Positions 51,003 to 62,700 of a stretch of 64,000 nucleotides of DNA are shown one piece after another. Position 1 is the first letter of the stretch. Every line of letters starts with the position of its first letter. Made by a program: the position numbers and the translations under genes. The notes under the pieces were generated by a model, which worked only from the letters and a program-made list of their open reading frames with translations, had not been told where the DNA came from and ran no database searches. Where the stretch lies: positions 6,860,001-6,924,000 of the forward strand of contig BSDZ01000004.1 in assembly GCA_030268105.1 (NCBI GenBank), given 5' to 3'. This DNA comes from Volvox africanus. Its lineage: Eukaryota; Chlorophyta; Chlorophyceae; Chlamydomonadales; Volvocaceae.

Positions 51003-51706
51003 GAGGCTCGGCGGTACGAGGAGGGCTCCATCCACGGTGGTGTGGCGAGTGCCTGTACTGCTTCTGCAGCGGAGTTCTGATGAACTCACTGCGACTTCTG
51101 CAAGGGGCCCCCGGATGGCTGCATAACTGCAGTATTGCACCCGTACTTGTCGCTGTCTTACTTCCAAAACTCGTACTATGTCCTGCTGGTGCTGCAGTGC
51201 CAGGAGCGCATGATGGATGTGATTGTGCAACAACCGTCGCGCCGCCAGCAGCAGCAACAAAAACAACAAAAGAAAATTACACAGCATAAAGGGCAGCTTA
51301 CTGCTGTTGAGACCACAACCAGTTGTGTCAGCCGAGGCGATGGAAATGCCAGTGGCAGTGAGCGCGCCTTCCCGGACTATCGGTACGGCTTTCACGCTTT
51401 GAAGGATTTCAGATATCGCTGAGCTCTTCGTGTATTATTGCTTTCCTTGGACTGCTTATATAGCTTCGCATTCTAATAAAATGTTATATATCGTATACCT
51501 ACGATGATTAGAAGAGGTCCGTTAGAACTTCGAGGTTGATACCTTCGCTCGAGTTTACGTTCATCCACTTGAGCTTAGAAATCGGCCCATAGTTTGCTCC
51601 GCGGTGTTGCAGGGAAGTGCATTTGGAGACGTTGGATCAGGTGAGGCAGCTGCTTCAACAGGCTGGATTGGAGGAATGGCTGCGACCGGCGGCTGGGCTG
51701 CGGTGA
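48688..51706 (+). CDS. RWD-domain protein similar to RWDD3 (RSUME)
   Basis: Eight exons: 48688-48810, 48918-48997, 49190-49490, 49603-49800, 50427-50514, 50735-50916, 51198-51382, 51613-51706. Phases agree, giving 416 aa. The N-terminal RWD domain starts at ELAALQAVHGADKVIL (about 8-23), has the strand LDLELRVSLPPAY and ends EGRPCLHELCEHAQAAL (about 168-184). The C-terminal half matches the second domain of animal RWDD3: LLLRLDHMHNRALYG, IRELRLTGRLIFQGSLILVL, DSRALREYLVRHRT, VDVDSRGRKA, CQERMMDVIV and a final helix LDQVRQLLQQAGLEEWL. Animal RWDD3 promotes SUMO conjugation through UBC9; whether the algal protein does is unknown. Algal additions are a Gly/Ala insert (about 190-234) and a Gln/Lys-rich insert after CQERMM. 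The exon 6 donor (GTGAGT at 50917) is the least certain junction, and a small extra exon in 49.8-50.4 kb is possible. Confidence 0.78.
50956..51002. repeat. (GT)n microsatellite in an intron
   Basis: About 23 GT units in the sixth intron of the RWDD3-like gene, giving artefactual poly-Thr/His and poly-Val/Cys frames. Confidence 0.9.
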
Positions 51707-53525
51707 TAAGAGCCGCGCTGCCACAGGCCGGCTATTGCGTGCATGGGGAGCGCGGGTTAGCGACGGCAGCTGTGAAGAATGTAATAGGCGACCAGATAGA
51801 GAGACCCCGGGTAACCCGGGGAAACAAGACAAAGACCGCGCTTGAGAGTAGATATCCGAGACGTGTGCCCAATGCAATCATCATATTGTTTGTGTGTGTG
51901 TATTGTGTGACGGGGAGTGCGAGGTGAGACAGGAGGGGATACGTAGAGGTGGTTGCCCCTTGGGGAACATGATACCCCCTAGTGAGCGGGTTTGCGATGG
52001 AGGGCTGGGGACTTCACGGCTGTCAGTGCCCTATGAGAGCACATGAATGCCCACACCCAGAAATGCCAAACACCTCAGATGGAAAGATTTCAATCTGCAA
52101 TAACAATTCTTTCTGTGCCTTGTTCAGTGGCAGATGGTTTGTTTATGTACTCCCCAGCAGGAATTTTGATCCCCCGTTAAAAGAAACAGAAACAACTAGT
52201 TAACTATTTATATGCGCGGGAGCATAAGACTCAGGGGCCCTGATGTGCCATATTGAAAAGGTGTCACAAATGGTATGGGTATTTATCCATGCCGAGTCCA
52301 CAGATGTACACATATAACGCGATATCAATTATTTTTATCCAAATTAGTTCAGAGAACACCGCGGATGTAAAACGGTCATCGCGGGCGTTTGTTCGAGTTA
52401 ATTCCTGACCCACAAGAACAGCCCTAGACAGCAAGAAACCACCGAAGGCCAGAGAATATCTGGTCGCTACATATCTCCCATGGGTAGAAACGCCGATTTA
52501 TGGACCTGCGCTACCCGGCTGGATACTAGCCCAAAGCAAAGCACACCATCGTCACGCTGACATTATCGCGCAGGCCGCGCCGTCATATGTAGCTTCCGTA
52601 ATTAAGTAATAAATAAGCTCAAAAGAAATATTTAGAAAGACCGAAAATGTTCGCAGTTTAATGCACATGTCTTGGGTGCATTATTTTGGCAGTTAGGTGC
52701 CCCTACGGAAACAAACGCCGAGGTTTTCTCCCCTGTCCCGTCTACCCTGCTGCTTGCGTAAATCAAAAAGCCCTTTGAGAGTTCGGATGTCGCCTTTCGG
52801 AGATGTTGCGCCGTACTGGGCACGGTCCACATCAATCCAGTCCGCCGTGCCGGTCGTCGGCCATTCCCATAGTCCAGCTGTCACACCATCTTCGCTCCGC
52901 TTTGCAGCCCCCTAGCTCTGAACCTAATTGGTATTGCTTCTCTTGACTGTAGCTTTCTTTACCACACTTCTAACCGATTCTCCGCACCTTCGCAAGCCCT
53001 ACCCCTTCCCTACCCCATGTACAGACGAAGCCGAAAGTGAATTTCTCAAATGACACTGGAATTTCAGCCATGGGCCTAAACGGGTTTCAATAAACATGGT
53101 GGTAGCCTTTCCAGCATATTACATGTGGGTCGTGTGCGCTGACGCGGTTCAGGAGAACGCCGCTTTTCGACACCTCCCTATCAGATACTCGCGTGAGCTA
53201 AACCTCTAGGTCGTACCATTATACGGCACTAGCGAGGACGACTCCCGGACTGTAAAGTCGACGAGCAAGGAATGCTGCGGGAAGCAAGTTACACACCTGT
53301 AGTCGGTACGGCAAGCCGCCAAATCAGGGCGCCAGGGGTGGAGCTGTAGTAGCAGCTGTAGTAAAAGTTGTATTTGCAGTAGCAACAGCACAATATTCTG
53401 CTTCGGCCTTGTCTGCAGTAACCTTTCACTGTGCTGCAGCCCTATACAGCGCAGCGGACCTCAGCATAGCAGAGCACAGCACAACGCAGTGCGGAGCAGC
53501 ACAGCAGGGTCCTCGTTGCGGCGAC
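51707..53525. other. Intergenic region, no gene seen
   Basis: Holds the short 3' UTR of the RWDD3-like gene and the promoter and 5' UTR of the ABCA-like gene. Short frames on both strands show no motif. GC content falls at 52.1-52.7 kb. Confidence 0.5.
51780..51784 (+). terminator. TGTAA poly(A) signal of the RWDD3-like gene
   Basis: TGTAA 74 bases after the stop codon at 51704-51706. This is close, but the only one before the next gene's upstream region that fits well. Confidence 0.5.
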
Positions 53526-56500
53526 ATGGCGGAGAGGATTAACCCCCGGGTTCCGGAGCATCCTTCCCAGACCTCTGGCCGCAGTTCTGTCCACGCCGCA
53601 TCGTCACCGTACGCTGACGTGTCAAACGAACATGGTGAAGGCGGTGAAATCGCTGCCCGTACCGCAGGACGTGACAATGCTGGCAGCGGCAGCGGCGACG
53701 GTGGTGGCAATGGTGGCACGGCCGCACTAGATGGGGGTGGAGGTGGTGGGGCCGAGTCCGACTTTGGGAGGGAACTTAGCGAGTGGCACCTCTTTGCCCT
53801 ACAGACGTCTGCCGTACTCAGTAAAAACTCATCCTTACAGGTACGGCAACAGAGGCCCAAGGGCACCAAGGACGGAGGATTTGGGGGAGCCCTTCCCTTC
53901 CCAGGGGCGTATCACGTCCCACCCCCTTACTCTGTTGCTTTTGAACTTTTTCCCGTCTCCCATCATGTAATGATTACGCTCATACGATCAAAACCCTGTT
54001 CAACCGGGACGACGTATGCTCCTCGGAAAACCGCGTTGGGCATTCACAGTAACTGATTGACTGACTAACAAACATAACTAGCTGGCAGTCTGGTAATACT
54101 TCATATACTGCGTGGCCGCAAATGACCACCGAATGATCCTTGCCCCCGGAATATGGCGACAATCATTACCTGCATCTCACGATGGGCCATGTACTGACGT
54201 GTCCGGCCAGCCTTTTTCGTGATGCCGTGAGGCTGCCCTTGGCCCCCTGCACAGCCGCTTCTGTCCTTTCATCCCTTCCGAACCCTGACAATCAAGCCCT
54301 GCTCGAGCCCCTACGTATCGTATCGTGTCCTTTATCGCCCGTGACCCTTCCCTATCCATGACTGATGCATATCGTTGCAGAAACGTGCCTGGGGCCAGAA
54401 CCTTTGCCTCGTAGGACTACCACTCCTCTTCTGCGTACTGCTGTTGGTAAGGTTTATGTGCTACTCATGAAATCCGTACTGGGCTGTCCACTTGCCGTAC
54501 AATATCAACTCGAGTCCCAAGCAAATCCCTATCCTTGGAAAGCGCGTGGGTCCTTCTCTGTGTCCTGGTGCTAGGGCTGTTAGTACTCTGATTGCTGCAA
54601 TTGGTGCTACTGCTACAACTGCAACTGCTATTAACTCCTCCACCTGCAGGTGCTACAGCGGCTGGTCAATACACAGCTAGGATCCAGTGATGAGTACCGG
54701 TGCGGGTGCAAGTGCTTGGAGTGCTGCGACTGGATCACGTCCGTACAAGAAGGTGCGAAGGCCCATCGGTGCTGTTCGTCTGCCTGTGCGTCCATCCGTC
54801 CGTCGGACTGCCCTTCCGGCCGCAGCGCTCGACTTGCACCGTCGGAAACAAAGCTCAACCTCCATCACGCGATGTAAACTTTACTAAGCCTTTAAGAGAG
54901 TGTCAGTGTGTTTCCCCCTCCCCCCAATACCCACCCGCGCCGGTAACTCCAGCTCGCTGCGGCCCTCCCCGGTGCTCCCACTGCCAGGCTCCAAAACCAA
55001 CTGGGAGTGCTATCGGGCCACATCAGAGCGGCCCTGCTCGCCGTACGCACATTGCAAAGTATGCCGTATGCCGTACACAACTATTCATATACGTGTTCAT
55101 AAACTCTTATGTATCTGTTATTAAGATAACATCCGACGCAGACATCTGGAATCATTCTCAATACTATGCCGCAAAACTGAAAAGGAAAAACTCAATGACA
55201 GATTGCATTGCGTGAGAGAGACGACGTAGCCCACCATGGGCGTGATTGCCGTACCGTACTTCATATTGTATCGTATTCCCGCAAGTACTGGCTGTGTTGC
55301 CAAGCTTACAAGCCATCTGTCCGGTCGTGTGCAGATCCGGGACCGCAGCGAATGTGGCGCGCAGTACAGTACGTATGCCCAGATTGCCTTCTGCGATGTA
55401 CGGTATCCATCCACGTGGCCTGCCGTACTGCAAGTAAGGCCTGTCGCGAACGCATGTACGACATCTATTTATTGAACGACACTGTATTACGGCCATAATC
55501 AAATGATTCGGTGTTCGTGGTCTGCCCGAACAAAGTGTCAATGGTTGAGATGCAGATCCTGCTCCCCGGCCTCGTCTGACGTACTTGCATAAGCCCCTGA
55601 ACGGCTCGCCCCATTCGCCCGCTTATGAATGGGGCAGGTGCCGCCTGACGAGTACCGACCCATGAATTCGTCCGTCCTGACCAGCACCCTCGCCGCGTCG
55701 CCATCGTCGACGCCATCCTCGCTGTTGCCACGTCCTATCGTAGCCCCGTACACTGGTACGACGACGTCTCGGCATGTTTTCAGCGTTCTCTGCCCCTGCA
55801 TCTTGGCGCCTGCGCTCCATTTTCCCGTTCTTGCCGCGCTTTTGTACCTCTTTCATCTCTCCGTGCATCCGCATGTGTATCACCACGGGGTTTCACGCCA
55901 GATAGTTTATGACGCCACCCTCCCTCCCCCCGTATCTGTCATTACTGTCTTTTCGACCGTTCACGTGTGAGCGCTCTTTCAGGCGTGGATCTGGCCGCCA
56001 GTCGCAACCTGAGTGAGCACGTGGTCCCGCGGGCGGGTGATCGCGGAATAGGAGCCCGCATCTTGAGGGTGAGGGTACAGGAGGACAGTACTGAGAACGC
56101 ATGTAGGGGGTCGTCGTCGTTTGCAACCAAATACTCGGGTGTTCTCCCAGTCACAGGAAACACCCGCCTTCCACCACTACCGCTACCACTACCCCGACCA
56201 GGGCCACACCGCACCTAGCGAAAACCACCATCTAACCTCCTAACCTAATGATACCTACTTCTTAATCTATAAATGATAGCTGGTGGTTTTAGGGTTTAGG
56301 GTTTTTGTGAGATAGGAACGGGTTGCAGGGGCCGGAACATGGCGAGGGCCAGCGCAGCATAGCATACTGCACCACAGCAAGGCACATCATAGCATGCACA
56401 GCACGGCAATGCAAGGCTGCGGATCCGATAACTGGAGGTTGAGATCATCAGGATACGGGGTGTGGGAAGAGGGCTAGGAAGGAAAGGGTGAGCACGAGCA

Positions 56501-59500
56501 GGCATAAGCGTTACCCATGGGTCACATAGCAAAGCTCTTCCCCGTCGTGAACCCAAATCGACTGATCCGGGCCCTAGGATTTGCGAGAAGTACGGCAGCG
56601 CCTTCGCTCCGGAACTTCGGGTGGCGCCGCCAGCAGCAATAACAACAGTACGAATGGCGTTAGCAGCAATCCGATGTTGGCGGTTCTGTCCGTTGCCCTC
56701 GGTCGGGGCCGCGGCGGTGGGGGGCAGGAAATGGCTGCGGCCGCGGCAGCCGCAGCGGCTGCTGGCCGCAGCGGTGGCAGTAGCAGCGCTGATGGTGATG
56801 AAGGCGAAGATCGAGCACCGTACATTGATTTGTGCGATCCCAGTGTCAACGTGGCGGCATTGTTCCGCTCGGATAGTTCGGTCGCGCCATACTCCATGAC
56901 CCATGGATCGGTCAACGGATCCGCGTCCCCAGCATCTGTTGCAGCCAGTTTGGCGCCCGAGCAGCTGGCAGAAGCCGCCTCCGCCCTGACGCAGATCTTG
57001 TCCGATTACGATTTGCTGTTGGGTACGGCAACTGATGCACCGTACACAAACCTGCTGGAGCCGGCACTCATTGTTGGGTCGCGCATGTTGGGCGCGTCCA
57101 GGGGCGCTGGCACTAGCAGTGTCGTACATGGTGGCAGCGGCGGCAGCGGCCATCTGCTGAGTGGCGGCGGCAATGGCAGCGGCGGCGGCGGCGTTGAGCT
57201 GGATTTCACCACGGATCCAGATCAGGTACATATACGGCAAATACATACGGCATTAAACCAACATCTGCCCTTTCCCCTGTTTGACATGCGACCGACAAAA
57301 CCTCGAACACCATGCATTCCTCCTCCCCTTTCTCTTTAACCTTTGTCGTACATACCACTTCTCTATTTGTTCTGTCGTAGTGGCCAGTCGTCCGTACACC
57401 ACATGTGTCCCGTACTGCCGTGTTTGTGTACGCCACAGGCTCTTCCGCTTTATTATATATCTCACAACTGCTCCGCGCTCACGGCCACGGACCGGCTGGT
57501 GATGTCGCAGCTCTCTTGCGGCCTCAGCCGCGGAATGGGGCTTCCAGAGCTACAATGCGCTACCTGGGCCCCTTCCTGGAGTCCCGACCCCGCTGCCATA
57601 GAGCGGGAGCTTTTCTGCGGCTGGTCAGAAACGCAGTGCGCCGCCGGCGCCCCTGGTCATGTCAGCGGCGACGGAAGCCCCAAAGCGACGCTAGATGTAG
57701 CGGCGCCACCGCCGCTGCTACCGACACTTACCTCAGCCGGGCGGCGAATGCTGCAGCAACAGCAGCAAGCGCCGACATTTGCTACGAGTTTGGCGGGCCC
57801 AGCGAACGGTACGGCAGTGAATCCAGTGGATCCAGTGTCGATTATGGCGACCTCACCAAAGGGAGAAGACATCGCGCCGTCGGGGTCTGAGGGAGTGCTG
57901 GTGCGGACGGGTACGAGCAAGGTGGCTTCGCCGATTAAAGGACCGGCAGCGTCTGCGGCGACGGCAAGTGGTGCTGATGTAGCGGATGGAAGCGAGCGCA
58001 TCGTACAGTATCCGAGTGCCGTCTACGACTGGCGGACGAGTGGACCCATGGGTCTCAACCTGACAATCTGGGTCAACAACAGCGATGCTGCGGTAAGCAC
58101 GCTCGATTTTGATGTATAGATGACATATTTATTTACCCTTCATCGTTGCCAGGTACTTGGTGACGCTCCACTGCCACGGGGTTTTAGCCTTAAGGGTTTG
58201 GGCAGGCGATGATATAACATGATGTAATGTATATTATATTATCTTAATTAATGGGTGTTACACTGTGGGCGACTCGCCCTCCAAAGACGAGCAAATATTA
58301 TATTATATTATATTATATTATATTATATTATATTATATTATATTATATTATATTATATTATATTATATTATATTATATTATATTATATTATATTATATTA
58401 TATTATATTATATTATATTATATTATATTATATTATATTATATTATATTATATTATATTATATTATATTATATTATATTATATTATATTATATTATATTA
58501 TATTATATGATATTATATTATATTATATGATATGATATGATATGATATGATATGATATGATATGATATGATATGATATTATATTATATGATATGATATGA
58601 TATGATATGATATGATATGATATGATATGATATGATATGATATGATATTATTTTATATTATTTTATGTTATATTATATTATATTATATTATATTATATTA
58701 TATTATATTATATTATTTTATTTTATTTTATTTTATTTTATTTTATTTTATTTTATTTTATTTTATTTTATTTTATTTTGCCCAACGTCTTAAACTAAAT
58801 TGGTAAGTATGGGTGTGTGCAAACCATGTTCCATATCTGCGTCGCTGAACCTCCTCACCGGGGCCCCTCTGAAACCCACATCTATCCCAGGCGAGTGTCG
58901 CTCCCCGGGTGCAGCGTTGGCCTGCCGCCATCAACGCTGCTACAAACGCCTGGTTGGCAGCTACTGCCGCATCCGGGGGCGAGGGGCAGGACCGGACCCA
59001 CTGGGTGCTGAGGCTCACTGGTGGGAGGCCCTGACGTGGAGGGGCTAAGTGTAGAACCCCTAAAACCCTAACTCAACATCCCCCAAAGCAATAACCCGGA
59101 ATATCCAAAACATCCAGATGTCAAAACCAGTCGCACCGGGGAGAGGGATTAGTGAGGCGTTGGTGTGGGTGTATTGATATTATACAGGATCGGGGCCTTA
59201 AGCAGCGGAGCCGGTATTCTGAAAAACATCAAAATGCCCTTCAGGTCCTTCAAAAGGGACTAGGTTATTTCCACCAATGTTTTTCGCACCTGTGGAAAAG
59301 TAGAACCACCATTGCCATGTCCCTAGCATCCTTTTAACCCTGTCACTTGAGCAATCCACAACTTATCTGCAACGGTCCTAGGAATCAAGGGCTTTCCGAC
59401 CCGTGGGTTGCCGCTGCGCCTGGACCTGGCGTCCCTCATGGGCCCTCTGTTCTTCATGTGGATAATGCAGCTACTGCTACCGGTGAGCGGACAAAGATTG

Positions 59501-59708
59501 GGGTAGGTCAGGGACTGAAGATGAGGGAGGAACGAGGGAATGCTGTGGTCGGGGAGGGAGGGAGGGAGGGAGGGAGGGAGGCAGGGAGGGAGGGCGGGAG
59601 AGAGGGAGGGGCGTAAGGGGGAAATACGGGTTAAGAGACGGGGGAAGGGGATGAGAGGACGGGAGAGAGCGATGAAAAGTGACAAGACGATACATTATTA
59701 AATTCTAA

Positions 59709-59777
<69 letters not shown>

Positions 59778-62700
59778 TTGTTTCATTGAGGAGGAAGGGA
59801 AGGGGGGAAGGAAATGAAAGACCCAAATTGTGTTTGTTAACAACTCCTTAGAATTTTGGGAATCATATTTTGTCCGTAAAATCCATAATTGATTTCGCAT
59901 ATCGTGAATAAAAATGAACAGACGTACGTTCATGCTTTAGTTTCCGAGCGGGAGAGTGGCGCGGAGCTCCTAATGAGGCAACAGGGACTGCGACCGGCAC
60001 CTGCCGCGCTGGCAGCATACTGCTGGTTCGCGGTGCTATACGCTGTCTTCATGTTGATCTTTGTGGGTTTCGGAGCCGCCATTGGTCTCAACATCTTTAC
60101 CAAGACCAGCCCTGGCGTGCAGGTGTGTATCAGCGTATGTGTGGTAGCTTGTGTACGGCATGCAGAGGCCCGGTCTGTTGAATAAGGCCCTTCACTATCT
60201 TCAATCAGTTTTTGAGTCAAAAGTGCGCCAAGCAGAACCTCATGTGGATGCCTCCTTGGGGCAACTATTCCGTTAGGCCGTTAGCCGCCACGCCATCAAG
60301 TGAGATTTCGCCGTGCTAAATCTGTTATAACAACGAACTGATTCTAACCACCCCGCGGCCCCCTTCAGGTGGTGTTTTACCTAGTATGGGGTAACGCGAT
60401 GATCTCGTGGGCCTTTTGGTTCGCGGCGGCCTGGAGCTCCGCCGGCGCCGCCACGCTGGCGGCCACTACCACTGTCGTACTGACGGGCCTAGTGGCTAAC
60501 ATGATCGTGGCGCAGGTACGGCCCACGCAACTGGAAACTAGAAATGAAGGAAAAACACAGATCGATTACTTCGGGGTCGTACGGGAACCCCTGATCGATC
60601 TGTTGTATCTTTCTACGAATTGATTCGTACATAATCGTACTTCGCAGACAAACTGTTATCCAACCGCGACGCATGCTGGCAGTCAGACGTGCAGGTAGAC
60701 AGACGGCATTCTGGTAGCGCCTTTTTGTGAATAAAGAGAGCGCGTGCACGGAAGATATACGCGAGAGGAGTGGGGAGGGATACAGCGCATAGTCAAGGGA
60801 GGGCGCTGAGTTAATGAAAAAGTATGGGGTTTAGGCTAGTCCATGGAACCAGTCATGGCTCCATGACCCCCTTCTTCCCCATTCCTTGGGTCCACAGTTT
60901 GTGACATCTGGCCCTCATTGGCTGGCGACGCTACTGGAGGCCTTCCCATCTTTTGCGCTGTTTAGGGTACTCTGGGAGATGAGCCAATATGCCTTCCTTG
61001 CTGCCGCCAACAGCAGCCCCCAAGGTAAGACACTTTTGAAGGTACGGCTAATATTTCAGAGCAAGCAGCCGCCGTCGTGCTTAACAAAGCTTGAATTCGA
61101 CGATTAAGGATTTCCTGCAAATTTCTGGAGAGTAAAATTCACTTCCGAAAGCTGAGACCACCCAGCGCCGAATCCGAAACCTGGGTGTATGCAGGCCTCA
61201 CTTGGTCTCGGTTGAACGACGAAGGCAACGGAACGACCGTTGCCTGGGCGCTACTGGCAGCGGTCACAGTTTGGAGTGTCATGTTGACGTGGTACTGGGG
61301 CAAGGTGGGTTGTTGATTAACTTATTTCTACGATACGTTTGTCTCCCTCTGTGGATGAAATCAGTTAGGTACATGCGTAACTTTCATTTTGTGTGCTCTT
61401 AAAACCCAAACCCATCTAACACGACGTCACAAAATAACATTGTGAACCATATTGTGAAAGCTCACGCTTGGTGCATAACAAGGTTTTACACCCCCGCGCC
61501 CATTCCTTGCTACCCTCACCCCATGTCGTGGAAGGACTTGGAGAGGTGATCTTGGTTGACCTGATCCTTTCATCTTCTTACGTCTCCCGCCTATTAGAAA
61601 GAAGTGCGCCCCGCCCTGCCCCTCGCGGTATGACTTCTTTCTCATTCGCATTCGCATTCGCTTTCGTATGCTCCTCTTATGCATGTATCGCTCATTCTCA
61701 GCATCGCCTGACCCCTCCCCGCCTGACCCCTCCCCGCCTGATTCATCGGTACCTAGGTGTTCGGGCCTGATGAGCAGGGCGTCCACAGTCACCCCTTCTT
61801 CCTCCTAGGGTTCCGTCTGGACCCGGACGACCCACGAGGATGGCACTGGTTCGCACCCGCAGCCGCCAGACAGCGCTGGAACAGGTGGGATGGACCATTA
61901 TAACGGCTGGGAACGCTGGACGGCTGAGATAGCGACTTGGATCACGGCTGGCGGTTGGCGGACTGGCAGGAATGGGAGTGGCTGTTGCTTGGTGGATTGG
62001 GCACCGCTGCTTTAGGAAATTGCGAAACTATGGGGAAGGAAAAGGAAGGCCCGCAGTTACAAGGACTGAATGCCGTACACCCAACAGGTCCGTGGCGCGG
62101 TGGCGGAGCAAGCAGGGAGGAGACAAGGTCAGGAAGCGGGGGAGGGATGCCGCTGACGTAGCGGCAGTGGCGGTTGCGGCGGCAGCGGCAGCGGCGGCAG
62201 CAGTGCATGCAGGCAATGCCAGCGCCGCCGCCGCTGCTGGTGAGCCCGGCGGCGCTGCAAGTGAGGAAGCTGCAGTGGCGGCGAAGACGGAAGCGGCGGA
62301 GGCCGAAGCCACTACCCCCGAGGACTTCACAATAGAGAGTGAAGATGTCCGGGAGGAGCGGCGGCGGGTAGAGGTGCTATGGCAGCAATTGACTCGTGCC
62401 GATGGCCGTGCCGCCACCGCCGCCGCTGCCGTTGCCGCTGCCAGCTCTGGCGGACAGGAGGCTGAGGCCCACGTTTCCCCTCCGGCTCTGCTGCTGCGTA
62501 ACGTGCGCAAGGTTTTCCCCGTCAAGGTGCGATCCAGTGGACTTGGCAGTTTGTGGACATGACTGAGGATGTAAGGAACTACTGCTTCAACACAATAGAG
62601 GGCCAGAGGCAGAACATGTTTTATGAATATTGTTCTTTGCCAGCATAAATACAAGTACGAGAACGTTCCTACCTAGCGCTCGCTAAGGAGCTCCCGGGTC

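Noticed and set aside
58251..58535. Tyr-Ile-Leu repeat proteins
   Set aside because: Translation of the TATTA array inside an ABCA intron.
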